Positions 40,648-49,024 of a stretch of 64,000 bases of DNA are shown here, in pieces (the first letter of the stretch is position 1; every line of letters begins with the position of its first letter). A model generated the notes under the pieces. That model made no database searches and was not told the DNA's origin. It saw only the letters and a list, made by a program, of their open reading frames with translations. This DNA is from Planctomycetota bacterium. Its GTDB lineage: Bacteria; Planctomycetota; UBA1135; UBA2386. The stretch spans positions 1 through 64,000 of the forward strand of contig JANQJF010000021.1 in assembly GCA_028281765.1 (NCBI GenBank), given 5' to 3'. Made by a program: the position numbers and the translations under genes.

Positions 40648-42012
40648 TCACTTCATCCCGTAGCGATCCAGCTTCTTGTAGAGGTTCGACCGCTGGATCT
40701 TGATCCTCTCCGCCGTCCGCTTGATGTTGCCCTTGTTCTCTTCGAGCTTGCGCCGGATGAACTCCTTCTCCGTCGCCGCGCGAAACTCCTCGAGCGTCGC
40801 GAGCCCGAAGAAGTCGCCGCCGGCGGGGCCGGTCGTAGAACGGGCGGCGCTCAGCGACTCGAGTTCGTCGAGCCCGATCTCCGGACTGTCGGCGAGGATC
40901 GCGGCCGCCTCGATCAGGTGCTTGAGTTCGCGGATGTTGCCGGGCCACTGGCGTGATCGCAGATGCTCACGCGCGGCGTCGTCGATCGTGCGCGCTTCGA
41001 GCCCGTGGCGCTTGCAGGTCTCGCGCAGGAAGTGGTCGGTCAGCGCCGGGATGTCGTCGAGGCGGTCGCGCAGCGGCGGGACCTCGATGCGGATCACGAG
41101 CAGGCGGTAGTAGAGGTCCTCGCGGAAGGTCTTCTCCTCGACCATCGCCGCGAGATCCTGGTTCGTCGCGGCGACGACGCGGACGTCGACGTCGATCGGC
41201 TCGGAGCTGCCGAGGCGGACGATGTTGTTCTCCTGCAGCGTGCGCAGCAGCTTGGCCTGCGCGCCGGGCGCCATGTCGCCGATCTCGTCGAGCAGCAGCG
41301 TGCCGCCGTCCGCGGCTTCGAAGTGGCCGCGGCGCCGATTCGTCGCGCCGGTGAACGCGCCCTTCTCGTGGCCGAACAGCTCGCTTTCGATCAAGTCGTC
41401 GGGGATCGCCGCGCAGTTGACCGCGACGAATGGGCCCTGGCTGCGTTGCGAGAACGCGTGCAGCTGGCGCGCGACGAGTTCTTTACCGGTGCCGTTCTCG
41501 CCGGTGATCAGCACCTGCGCGTTGGTCGGTGCCGCCTTCTCGATCAGGCGTCGCATGCCGGCCATCGCCGGGCTCTCGCCGACCATGTTGAAGCTCGCGG
41601 CGAGCTCGGCGCGCAGCGCGCGGTTCTCCGAGCTCAGGCTGCCGAGTCGCAGCGCGTTCTTGACGCTGACGAGTACGCGGTCGGTATCGAAGGGCTTCGG
41701 CAGGAAGTCGTAGGCGCCGTTCTTCACCGCGACGACGGCCGTTTCGATGTCGCCGTGTGCGGAGATCATGATCACGGGGATCTGCGGCCAGCTCTCGCGA
41801 AGCTTCGCGAGGACCTGCATGCCGTCGATGCCGGGCATCTTGATGTCGAGCAGCACCACGGCGACGTCGCCGGCCTCCACGGCTCGCAGCGCGGCTTCGC
41901 CGTCGACCGCCTCCTCGGTGCGGTAGCCGTCGTAGGAGAGCGCGTAGGCGAGCTCTTCTCGAATCGCGCGTTCGTCGTCGACGACGAGGATGCGGGGGGC
42001 CTGGGCGGTCAT
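40648..42012 (-). CDS. NtrC-family sigma-54-dependent response regulator (NtrX-like)
   Basis: Transcriptional activator of 454 residues. The receiver domain (1-125) has the acidic pair DDE (12-14), phospho-acceptor Asp56 in VVLLDIKMPG and Lys in LPKPFD. The AAA+ sigma-54 interaction domain (about 140-370) has Walker A GENGTGKE, the GAFTGA loop that contacts sigma-54, Walker B TLLLDEIGD and the WPGNIRELKH motif. The C-terminal Fis-type helix-turn-helix ends KRTAERIKIQRSNLYKKLDRYG. No histidine kinase gene is adjacent, so it is an orphan here. Its cognate promoter would be of the GG-N10-GC type; I do not identify one nearby. It is divergent from the cyclotransferase-like gene. Confidence 0.96.
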   Translation of the reverse strand: MTAQAPRILVVDDERAIREELAYALSYDGYRTEEAVDGEAALRAVEAGDVAVVLLDIKMPGIDGMQVLAKLRESWPQIPVIMISAHGDIETAVVAVKNGAYDFLPKPFDTDRVLVSVKNALRLGSLSSENRALRAELAASFNMVGESPAMAGMRRLIEKAAPTNAQVLITGENGTGKELVARQLHAFSQRSQGPFVAVNCAAIPDDLIESELFGHEKGAFTGATNRRRGHFEAADGGTLLLDEIGDMAPGAQAKLLRTLQENNIVRLGSSEPIDVDVRVVAATNQDLAAMVEEKTFREDLYYRLLVIRIEVPPLRDRLDDIPALTDHFLRETCKRHGLEARTIDDAAREHLRSRQWPGNIRELKHLIEAAAILADSPEIGLDELESLSAARSTTGPAGGDFFGLATLEEFRAATEKEFIRRKLEENKGNIKRTAERIKIQRSNLYKKLDRYGMK

Positions 42013-42111
42013 GGGCGCGACGCTATTCGATCGAGGGACTGCGGTGCCAGTCCTGCTGGCCGATCGTGCGCAGACCCTGCCGCAGACGGCGGCGATCGCT
42101 ACGCTGTGCAC

Positions 42112-42528
42112 GTGGCCGAGCCCGTCGATTCCACGCTGCCGCTCTTCGTCTACGGCACGCTGCGCAATGACGTTGAGCCCAACATGGCGCACCTGCTCGA
42201 GCCAGTCGCGGATCTGATCGGCGCGGCCTCGGTGCGCGGTCGGCTGCTCGATCTCGGGAGCTATCCCGGCCTGGTGTCCGACCCCGTCGCGACGAGTCTC
42301 GTGCGCGGCCAGCTCTGGCGGCTGCGCGACCCTCTCGTGACGCTGCCCGCTCTCGATTCCTACGAGGGGTGCGGGCCTGGCGATGCGCTGCCGCACGAAT
42401 ACGCGAGGCGCGCGCTTCGCGTGGAAACCGGCTCCGATCGCGTCACGCGAGCGTGGGGTTACGAGTTCCTCGGCTCCGAGGCGGGGCTGCGCGTGCTTCC
42501 GAGCGGGGACTACGCCCACCTCGACTGA
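42112..42528 (+). CDS. Gamma-glutamylcyclotransferase-like (AIG2) family protein
   Basis: A 138-residue protein of the gamma-glutamylcyclotransferase/AIG2 fold. The family signature LFVYGTLRND at the N-terminus binds substrate, and the region VRGRLLDLGSYPGLV is the second conserved element; the late acidic residue near SYEGC is consistent with the catalytic Glu. It starts with GTG at 42112 (42106 is also GTG in frame). Only 93 bases separate it from the divergent NtrC-family regulator. Its 3' end overlaps the end of the LamG-like gene by 19 bases. Members act on gamma-glutamyl amines or release 5-oxoproline; the exact substrate is unknown. Confidence 0.88.
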   Translation: MAEPVDSTLPLFVYGTLRNDVEPNMAHLLEPVADLIGAASVRGRLLDLGSYPGLVSDPVATSLVRGQLWRLRDPLVTLPALDSYEGCGPGDALPHEYARRALRVETGSDRVTRAWGYEFLGSEAGLRVLPSGDYAHLD

Positions 42529-43016
42529 CCGTCGATCTGGATCGGGTCACCGGCCGCGCGCTTCCAGGCCGACGCGAGCAGCCCGGATGGGGAGTTGGGA
42601 TCGAGGATCCACCACTGCAGATAGAGATTCGTCAGCGGAGCGAACCCCCAAGTCGCCTCGAGGCCGAATGCACCCGATCCGTCCGCGACGAACGCGTTCG
42701 TGAAGTAGCTGATGTCGAGGTTGGCGCTGTTCTCGATTCGAATGCCCAGGTTGCCGCTCGGCGTGATCACCAGGAACCACGAGAAGTTGTCGGTCGTGTC
42801 GTTCTCGCCGGACGCCACGATCGACTGGACACCGGAGGTGATGCGGTCCGTCCGGATCCAGGCCGAGAGCGTGAACTCGATCGAGGTTCTGTAGTGCTGA
42901 GGTACTCGCACGTAGTCGTCGATGCCGTCGAAGTGGAGGGAAGAGCACTGTGACGGGCCGGTCGCGACCGTCTGGAGTGCGACGAGGATGGCTGTCGCGA
43001 GTCGAAGGGATCTCAT
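42510..43016 (-). CDS. Rearranged secreted LamG-like protein, probably internally deleted
   Basis: A 168-residue exported protein; signal peptide RSLRLATAILVALQTVATG. Residues 25-105 are the start of a LamG/concanavalin-like sandwich (SSLHFDGIDDYVRVPQ, FTLSAWIRTDRITSGVQ, ENDTTDNFSWFLVI). Only about half of the fold is present. It jumps at about residue 108 into VADGSGAFGLE and NLYLQWWILDPNSPSG, which is the end of the shared C-terminal domain found elsewhere in the window. The gene thus looks like a deletion that fused two modules in frame. It lies 48 bases downstream of the IPT-type lipoprotein gene and overlaps the convergent cyclotransferase-like gene. Confidence 0.7.
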   Translation of the reverse strand: MRSLRLATAILVALQTVATGPSQCSSLHFDGIDDYVRVPQHYRTSIEFTLSAWIRTDRITSGVQSIVASGENDTTDNFSWFLVITPSGNLGIRIENSANLDISYFTNAFVADGSGAFGLEATWGFAPLTNLYLQWWILDPNSPSGLLASAWKRAAGDPIQIDGQSRWA

Positions 43017-43064
43017 GGCAAGTGTCCTTGGACGGGAGTGTAGGAGCTTGGTGTGGGGATGAGG

Positions 43065-44192
43065 TCAGCGAGCGAGGAAGGCCGTGGAGCCGCAGCCCTC
43101 GATCGAGGTCACGGACACTCGAATCGGACCTAGGCTCGTGGGGACCGCGTGCTCCTGGGTCGTCCCGGTTGCCACGAACGTGAGTGGAGGTATCGGGCCG
43201 GATGTCGGCGAGTTCTCGAGCTCGACGTGAGTCCAGTACGGTTGTCCCGGTTCGAGGTTGACGTAGCGGACCGACGACTCGCCGGCCTCTCCGTGGACGA
43301 TCTCGACGGCGGGACACGGCATGGGGGACTCCGTTATGGTCAGAGGCCTGGTGAGGGGCAGCGCGGACTGCGAACGAGTCAGCGGCAGGTCCGTCTCGGT
43401 GAGTTGCCACGCCGAGCAGCTGCGTTGGCCGGGCGACCGCACGGCTCCGCGGGTCTGGTCCAGCAGACGCGTCCCGGCGACGTTGCCGAGCACGGCGATC
43501 ATCGAGCCTCCCGCCCCGCGGACCGTGAACACGCGTCCCACCGCGGTCGTGTTGAGCACGACCCGCGCGCTGGCGGGATCGTAGACGGTGTTGCTCAGCC
43601 GGTGACCGTCGACGACGAGTTGCTGGTTGTCGGCGCGGAACCTCAGGGCATCTTCGCTGGCGTCGAGTACGACGTTTCCGTTGCTGCTGCCTGCAAAGTT
43701 CCCGTACGGCCCGGTGTCGCTGCCAGGGCTGCAGGCGAAGTAGAAGTTCAGCACTGCGAACTCCGACGTGCGGTCGGCTTGCCGGACGAATACGTGCGCG
43801 TTGCCGGCGTTGCTGCTGCCGTTGAGATCGGTTCGGGTCGCGCGCGCGATCAACGTGGTCGCATCGACGAAGTGCGTGTCCAGCCTGCGGGGGTTGGCTC
43901 GGTCGAGGTCCAGCCACACGGCGGCTCCCGCGGTGAAGTCCTTACCACCGACCTTCAGCGTGACGCCGAGTCCTCCGATCGGATTCTCGGTCGGGGTCAG
44001 GGTTTCGATCGAGGGCGTGACGATCGGTGGGGGTGGAGGCGGGGGAGGAGGGGCTGGCTGTTCGTCGTCATCGTCGTCGAACCAATCGCACGCCTGCGTT
44101 GCCGCGGCCAGCAAGCAGAGCGATACGGTCTGTGCGAGTGTCGTGGTCCACGACGGCCGCGTGCGGAGCGGCGAAAGAATCGGCTGCTTCAT
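43065..44192 (-). CDS. Secreted lipoprotein with IPT/TIG-like domain
   Basis: A 375-residue predicted lipoprotein: hydrophobic segment VSLCLLAAATQAC then an Asp run and a stretch of nine prolines. Residues about 60-145 resemble an IPT/TIG immunoglobulin-like domain (SIETLTPTENPIGGLGVTLKVGG then FVDATTLIARATRTDL), followed by HVFVRQADRTSEFAVLNFYF. The rest is beta-rich with regularly spaced Cys and no known motif. The start at MKQPILSPL was chosen because the frame upstream is not protein-like. It is divergent from an ECF sigma gene across 152 bases. Confidence 0.8.
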   Translation of the reverse strand: MKQPILSPLRTRPSWTTTLAQTVSLCLLAAATQACDWFDDDDDEQPAPPPPPPPPPIVTPSIETLTPTENPIGGLGVTLKVGGKDFTAGAAVWLDLDRANPRRLDTHFVDATTLIARATRTDLNGSSNAGNAHVFVRQADRTSEFAVLNFYFACSPGSDTGPYGNFAGSSNGNVVLDASEDALRFRADNQQLVVDGHRLSNTVYDPASARVVLNTTAVGRVFTVRGAGGSMIAVLGNVAGTRLLDQTRGAVRSPGQRSCSAWQLTETDLPLTRSQSALPLTRPLTITESPMPCPAVEIVHGEAGESSVRYVNLEPGQPYWTHVELENSPTSGPIPPLTFVATGTTQEHAVPTSLGPIRVSVTSIEGCGSTAFLAR

Positions 44193-44344
44193 CGAGATTC
44201 TCCAGGGTCGCGGCGCGGGGGAGTCCGGCGCCGGAGAACGGATGGAGAGCGACAGAGCGATCGCACAGCGATTGGCTGGTTTTCTTCGGCCGCGGGATTT
44301 CCCCGTTCGTTCGCGTGCGATTCTTCGATGATCCCACTGCGACG

Positions 44345-44944
44345 ATGACCGAACACGCCGACCACCTGATCGCCGAAGTGCTCGTGACGCACCGCGCGGC
44401 GCTGATCGCCCACGTCCGTCGGCTCCAGCGAGGGCCTGCGGCGTTCGAACCCGAGGACATCGTGCAGACGGCGGCGCTGGACGCGTGTCGCTACCTGCGC
44501 CGGCTCGGTGAGGTGCGTGACGAGAGTGGACTGATCGGTCTGCTGAAGCGCTGCGCGGAAACCGCGCTGCAGGATCAGCGAAAGTGGCAGTTCGCACAGA
44601 AGCGCCGGGCGGCCGCGCCGGAGCTGCCGGTCGACGAAGTCGATCCAGCCGCCGATCGGACCGGGCCCGGCACGGCAGCGGCCAAGGAAGAGGCGCAGCA
44701 GCGGCGGCGCCGCGCGCTGCTGTCGGCGCTGCAGTCGCTGCCGCCGCTCGATCGGCGCATCGTGCAGATGCGGATGGAGGACCCGCCGTTTACCTTTGCC
44801 CAGATCGGGGAACTCGTGGGGATGGACGGCAACGCCGTGCGGATGCGTCACACGCGCGCGGCCGAAGCGATGCGGCCACACCTCGAACGCGCGCTGCCGG
44901 ACGACAGCTTGCTGGGCGAGCGGCCGCCGGAACCGTCGGAGTAG
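44345..44944 (+). CDS. ECF-type RNA polymerase sigma factor
   Basis: Sigma factor of 199 residues. Region 2 (about 10-80) has FEPEDIVQTAALDACRYLRRL and LIGLLKRCAETALQDQRKW; region 4 (about 125-180) has LQSLPPLDRRIVQMRMEDPPFTFAQIGELVGMDGNAVRMRHTRAAEAM. Its stop falls three bases from the stop of the convergent kinase gene, echoing the other kinase-ECF pair at 20-23 kb. It is divergent from the IPT-type lipoprotein gene, so a shared control region of 152 bases may serve both. Confidence 0.93.
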   Translation: MTEHADHLIAEVLVTHRAALIAHVRRLQRGPAAFEPEDIVQTAALDACRYLRRLGEVRDESGLIGLLKRCAETALQDQRKWQFAQKRRAAAPELPVDEVDPAADRTGPGTAAAKEEAQQRRRRALLSALQSLPPLDRRIVQMRMEDPPFTFAQIGELVGMDGNAVRMRHTRAAEAMRPHLERALPDDSLLGERPPEPSE

Positions 44945-44947
44945 GCG

Positions 44948-47494
44948 TCAGCGGTCGGTCAGGTGGCGCCGTAGCCAAGGGTCGTCGGGGTCGGCTCGGA
45001 GGCGAGCGTCGATTGCTGTGCTGATCGCCGCGATCGAGCGCCAGCGCCCGAGCTCCAGGTCGTCGGAAGCGATGGTCGAGCCGTCGGTACGCGCCTCGAA
45101 CCAAGCGTCCAGGACGAGGTTCAGAACCGACGCATCCTCCATCGCACAGGCGATCTCGAAGAGCTCGAGGAATGTCGGATCTCGCGTTGCGTCGCCGAGC
45201 GCTGCGATCACGCTCTTGCCGAGATCCCGGCGCCGTATCGAGTCGACGCGTCGGTCGTTCCAGTGTGCAAGTGACGCGCGCACGCGTTCGCGACGAATCG
45301 TGGCGCGGACCGGCACGAGCTGTCCGCCACGCTCCGCGCGGTCGAGTTCGCGCAGCGCGAGTTCGTAGTCGCCGTCCTCTCTGTAGAAAAATGCGGACAT
45401 GTATCGGAACAGCGAGAGTCCGGTCTCGTCGGCCACCGTGCGCATCGTCGTGCGAAACTCCGCGACTTCCTCCTCGGTCCAGCTTCCGGTGCGCATGATC
45501 ATCGCCGGGATCAGCCCAGGGAGTCGGCGCCATCCCCTCGCCACACAAGGATGGATGAGGCTCGGGTCTCGGTACGCTCGAACCTGGGTGTGGCTGGGTG
45601 CGGCCGCGAGTTCCAGGAGCAGGGGGGCGGCCTTGGCGACGGCGGCGATCGTCCAGCCGGTTCCGCCATCGACCTCGTCGTACAGGGTCGCAACGATCAG
45701 ATCGTCGTGACCACTCGTGAGCTTGAGAACCGTCGAGACGACACGCACCGCTGCGGTGAACGAGGCGTCGGACCGGGGGGACTCCAAGACGCGGTCTCGC
45801 AGGCGGTCCAGCTCCACGTTCGATGCTGTCGACGCGTTGGCGATGAGGTCCAACGACAGAGCCAGACGCTCGTCCCGGTGAAACGTGAGCGGAAGGATTC
45901 GAGCGAAGTCTCGAGCGTCGTCTTCGAGCCCTGCCATGAACAGCAGGGATGCCTTGAGCCAAACTGCGAGTCGATGTCTGGGGTTCTCCTCGAAGGCGCG
46001 ATCCGCGGCGGCGAGCGCGTCGTCGAAGGTCTTCGCGAGCAGGGACGCTGCGATGGCGCGTTCGACTCCGCCGAGTCCTCCGAGTTCGACCGCTCGCCGG
46101 ATCGAGTCGAGGCCCGCCTCCGGATTGCCGCCGCGGTTGGCCAGCACGCCGCGGTAGAACGATGGCCACCCCCGCAGCGTTGGCGATGCCTCGTCTAGTG
46201 ATCGGAGTTCTCGTGCCAATGCGTCGGTGTCGCCTGCACCGAAGTAGGCCTGCAGACGCTCCGCGACCGTGGCTTCGCCGTGCTGTGGGTCCGACTTCGC
46301 GAGTTCTTCGTACTGCGAGATCGCCAGCTCCCAGTTCCCGAGCTCCATCGCCAACCGGGCGTCTGCGAGGGTCTCCTTGACGAGCGCTGCCTCCACGCGA
46401 GTCGCGGCGTCCGCAGCTTCCCACAATCCGAACGTCGCGCCGAGGATCGCGACGGCCATGGCCGCGGCCGTCGCCAACAGCCCCTTGCGATTGCGTGCGA
46501 CGAATCGCTCGAGTCGGTAGCCGACCGATCGCGGTCCGGCGTGCACCGGCTCCGCCTTCACGAAGCGCTCCAGATCCCGCGCGATCTCCCGCGCCGAGCC
46601 GTAGCGACGACGCGGGTCCTTTTCGAGGCAGCGCGTGAGGATCCACTGCAGCTCGTGTCGGAACGCGCGGCGGAGCTGCGCTGGCGGAGCCCCGAGTCTC
46701 GACGCCATTTCGTGCGCTTCGTCCTGATTCCAGAGCGGTGAGGGGTCCTGTTCGAGCAGTCGGCGTTGCGCGTCGGCGAGACCGCCATCGAACAATGCGG
46801 GGAACGGCAGCCGGCCCGTCAGGACTCGGTAGAGCGTGGCGCCTAGCGCGTAGACGTCGGTGCGTACGCCGACGCCACCCAGCGAGGGGTCCAGCTGTTC
46901 GGGAGCCATGTAGGCAGGAGTGCCGACCCACTGCCCCGCTTGCGTGACCGTCGCGGCGGGCGCGCGCTCCAGAGCGCGAGCGATACCGAAGTCGATGATC
47001 TTCGGCGTGGGTTGATCATCGGAATGCGCGATCAGGATGTTCGCCGGCTTGAGATCGCGATGGACGACGCCGTTCTCGTGCGCGTGTTGTACGCCTTCGC
47101 ACACCCGTCCGAACAGCTGGAGCCTCTCGATCAGCGGGAGCTCCATGCCCTCACAAAACTCGTCGATCGGCGAGCCCGCGACCAGTTCCATCGCGAAGTA
47201 CGGACGCCCGTTCTCCGTGGTGCCGGTGCGGTAGACGCGGGCGATCGCGTCGTGGTTCATTTGCGCGAGCGTCTGCTGCTCGAACTCGAACCGCTGGAGC
47301 GCGGTTTCGCCGCGCACGCCCGGCTTGATGACCTTGAGCGCGACTCGCCGTGTCGGGTCCTGCTCTTCGGCCAAGTAGACCGCGCCCATGCCGCCCTCGC
47401 CGAGGATGTCGAGGATCGTGTAGTCCCCGATCCGGTCGGGGATGTCGAAAGCGGGCAAGTTCGGTGGCTGGCCGGTTGGGTTGGATTCGGTCAC
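44948..47494 (-). CDS. Transmembrane Ser/Thr protein kinase with C-terminal helical repeats
   Basis: Hanks-type kinase of 848 residues. Kinase domain (about 24-320): GEGGMGAVY, Lys54 in VALKVI, HRDLKPAN with Asp147, DFGIAR with Asp168, and APEQL. The long activation segment carries an Ala/Thr-rich run. A transmembrane segment near 335-355 (LLATAAAMAVAILGATFGLW) separates it from a C-terminal region of about 490 residues with TPR-like helices (LADARLAMELGNWELAISQYEEL, ASLLFMAGLEDDARDFA). It ends three bases from the convergent ECF sigma gene. The family is certain; ligand and substrates are unknown. Confidence 0.95.
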   Translation of the reverse strand: MTESNPTGQPPNLPAFDIPDRIGDYTILDILGEGGMGAVYLAEEQDPTRRVALKVIKPGVRGETALQRFEFEQQTLAQMNHDAIARVYRTGTTENGRPYFAMELVAGSPIDEFCEGMELPLIERLQLFGRVCEGVQHAHENGVVHRDLKPANILIAHSDDQPTPKIIDFGIARALERAPAATVTQAGQWVGTPAYMAPEQLDPSLGGVGVRTDVYALGATLYRVLTGRLPFPALFDGGLADAQRRLLEQDPSPLWNQDEAHEMASRLGAPPAQLRRAFRHELQWILTRCLEKDPRRRYGSAREIARDLERFVKAEPVHAGPRSVGYRLERFVARNRKGLLATAAAMAVAILGATFGLWEAADAATRVEAALVKETLADARLAMELGNWELAISQYEELAKSDPQHGEATVAERLQAYFGAGDTDALARELRSLDEASPTLRGWPSFYRGVLANRGGNPEAGLDSIRRAVELGGLGGVERAIAASLLAKTFDDALAAADRAFEENPRHRLAVWLKASLLFMAGLEDDARDFARILPLTFHRDERLALSLDLIANASTASNVELDRLRDRVLESPRSDASFTAAVRVVSTVLKLTSGHDDLIVATLYDEVDGGTGWTIAAVAKAAPLLLELAAAPSHTQVRAYRDPSLIHPCVARGWRRLPGLIPAMIMRTGSWTEEEVAEFRTTMRTVADETGLSLFRYMSAFFYREDGDYELALRELDRAERGGQLVPVRATIRRERVRASLAHWNDRRVDSIRRRDLGKSVIAALGDATRDPTFLELFEIACAMEDASVLNLVLDAWFEARTDGSTIASDDLELGRWRSIAAISTAIDARLRADPDDPWLRRHLTDR

Positions 47495-47554
47495 GGGGTC
47501 CGTCCAGCAACCGATGGTCGGGGTTCGCTGCCCGATCGGTCAAGGAGGTGGCGA

Positions 47555-48478
47555 CTAGTCCGCGGTCGTCGACTCCTTGGTCGCCGCCGCGGGCTTCCAG
47601 CGCACCGGGATCTCGACTTCGAAGAACCGTCGGTCGCCGCGCATGCCCGGGCCGTTGTAGCCCATGACGCGCTTCGGGCCCGTGCGCTCGAGGTGTGCCG
47701 CGTGCTTCTCGAGCCAGCGTTCGAGCTGCTTCGTGAGTTGCTCGACGTCCTTCGCCATCCGGTAGCCGCGTGAACCGATGCTGATCGCCATGCCCGGCTC
47801 GACGTCGACGACATCGACGCCGTGGTGACGACCGAGCGGGCCGTCTGCTTCGACGCGGTAGAGAAACGCCATCTGTGCGTCGCTGCCGTCGGCGGCGTCG
47901 TCCATCTGCACGGGCGCCGTCATCGCGATGTCGCTGTTCTTGATGTGGCCGAACAGCTTCCAGAACGGCGTCGTCTCCTGGCCGCCGCGGGCCGGGGTCT
48001 TCGCCATGCGATACTTGGGATAGGACTTCAGCACGACTCGGTCGATCGGGGCGGTCGGCGGCCAGGCTTCCGGGACCGGAGCCTCCATCGTCGGTTCGAA
48101 CCGGAGGTCGCCGATCGCGCGCTCGAACATCCGCTCAAGGTCGTCTTCGTCGGTCGTCGCGCGGGCGCCGCGGAGTTCCTGCCCGATCGTGCTGGTGCTC
48201 CCGAGGATGTCCGCCGCGCGGCGGGCTTCCGCGACGAGCATGCGCGAACGCATCAGCTTCGTCGTGGACTCCAGCGCGTCGTCCAGGACCTCGGCAGCGC
48301 GCAGGCGCGTGTACTTCGCCAGGCCGGCGTCGAGCTCGGCGAAGGTCGCCGGTGCCGGGATCCGCGTGGCGGTCGCCCCGGCGTCGGCCTTGGCCTCTTG
48401 GCACGTGGTCGAAGGTGCCGTTGCGAGGGCGGAGAAGACGGTCATCGCGACCACGACTCTCTTGCGGGTGGATTGCAC
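47555..48478 (-). CDS. Secreted SOUL-family heme-binding-like protein
   Basis: A 307-residue exported protein whose C-terminal 190 residues are a SOUL domain: PKYRMAKTPARGGQETTPFWKLFGHIKNSDIAMTAPVQM, then FLYRVEADGPLG, and VRWKP at the end. SOUL proteins bind heme or tetrapyrroles; the heme ligand is not certain from sequence. The N-terminus has a basic signal (STRKRVVVAMTVFSALATAPS). GTG at 48478 gives the complete signal; ATG at 48445 is an alternative. Residues 50-140 are helical. It is separated from the upstream gene by a GC-rich gap of about 545 bases. Confidence 0.85.
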   Translation of the reverse strand: MQSTRKRVVVAMTVFSALATAPSTTCQEAKADAGATATRIPAPATFAELDAGLAKYTRLRAAEVLDDALESTTKLMRSRMLVAEARRAADILGSTSTIGQELRGARATTDEDDLERMFERAIGDLRFEPTMEAPVPEAWPPTAPIDRVVLKSYPKYRMAKTPARGGQETTPFWKLFGHIKNSDIAMTAPVQMDDAADGSDAQMAFLYRVEADGPLGRHHGVDVVDVEPGMAISIGSRGYRMAKDVEQLTKQLERWLEKHAAHLERTGPKRVMGYNGPGMRGDRRFFEVEIPVRWKPAAATKESTTAD

Positions 48479-49024
48479 GCCGGCGTCTTCGCAGGCGCTT
48501 CCGGACTGGATGCAGGCCCGGGGCGGGGTGCCGGCGGGTCTGGGGAGGCCTCGCCGCGGCGCGCCGGCGGCCACGCCCGGCCAGCGGCTCCTCGGGTCGC
48601 TCGGCCGAGGGCGGTCGCGCTTTTTTTCCCGGCTCGGCTGCCCGGGCCGCCTCCGCTCCGCCGCACGAGTCCGCGGCTGCGGCGCGCCGAACGCCGGTTC
48701 GCGGCCCTGTCCGGCATCACCCGATATCAGCGGGGGACTGGGCGTTCCGCCGGGGCTTCCGGCCCCCGGATCAATGAAGAGGCCATGGAAATCCGGACCC
48801 GCCGTGTATGCTGCCCGGCCCTCCCAGCCCCCGCTGGGGCCCCCTCTCGGGTGCCTTGACGGACTGGTTGCGGCATCTAGGATTGGGCGCGCCTCTCTTG
48901 GCAACCCGAGCACCTGCTTGGAGTTCGATCCACTCGGGCTGCCGCAAGCGTCCGCTAGAGAGCACTGTCCGTCCCTCTATAGAAACTCGCACTGCGATTC
49001 GCATTCATCCCTGGAGCCCAGTTC
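48479..49024. other. GC-rich intergenic gap without a supported gene
   Basis: This 546-base stretch between the divergent SOUL and HEAT genes contains only weak, low-complexity open frames and GC-rich inverted segments (for example GGCCCTCCC...GGGGCC around 48819-48843), a T run (CTTTTTTTCCC near 48618) and a TATAGA hexamer at about 48977-48982 shortly before the HEAT gene. I see no RNA gene and call no promoter with confidence. Confidence 0.5.

Noticed and set aside
48352..48777. 141-codon frame upstream of the SOUL gene
   Set aside because: Arg/Ser/Pro-rich with no motif; several overlapping frames are open here because the gap is extremely GC-rich.
48977..48982. TATAGA as a -10 box for the HEAT-repeat gene
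   Set aside because: No matching -35 hexamer at 16-18 bases and planctomycete promoters are poorly defined; not called.
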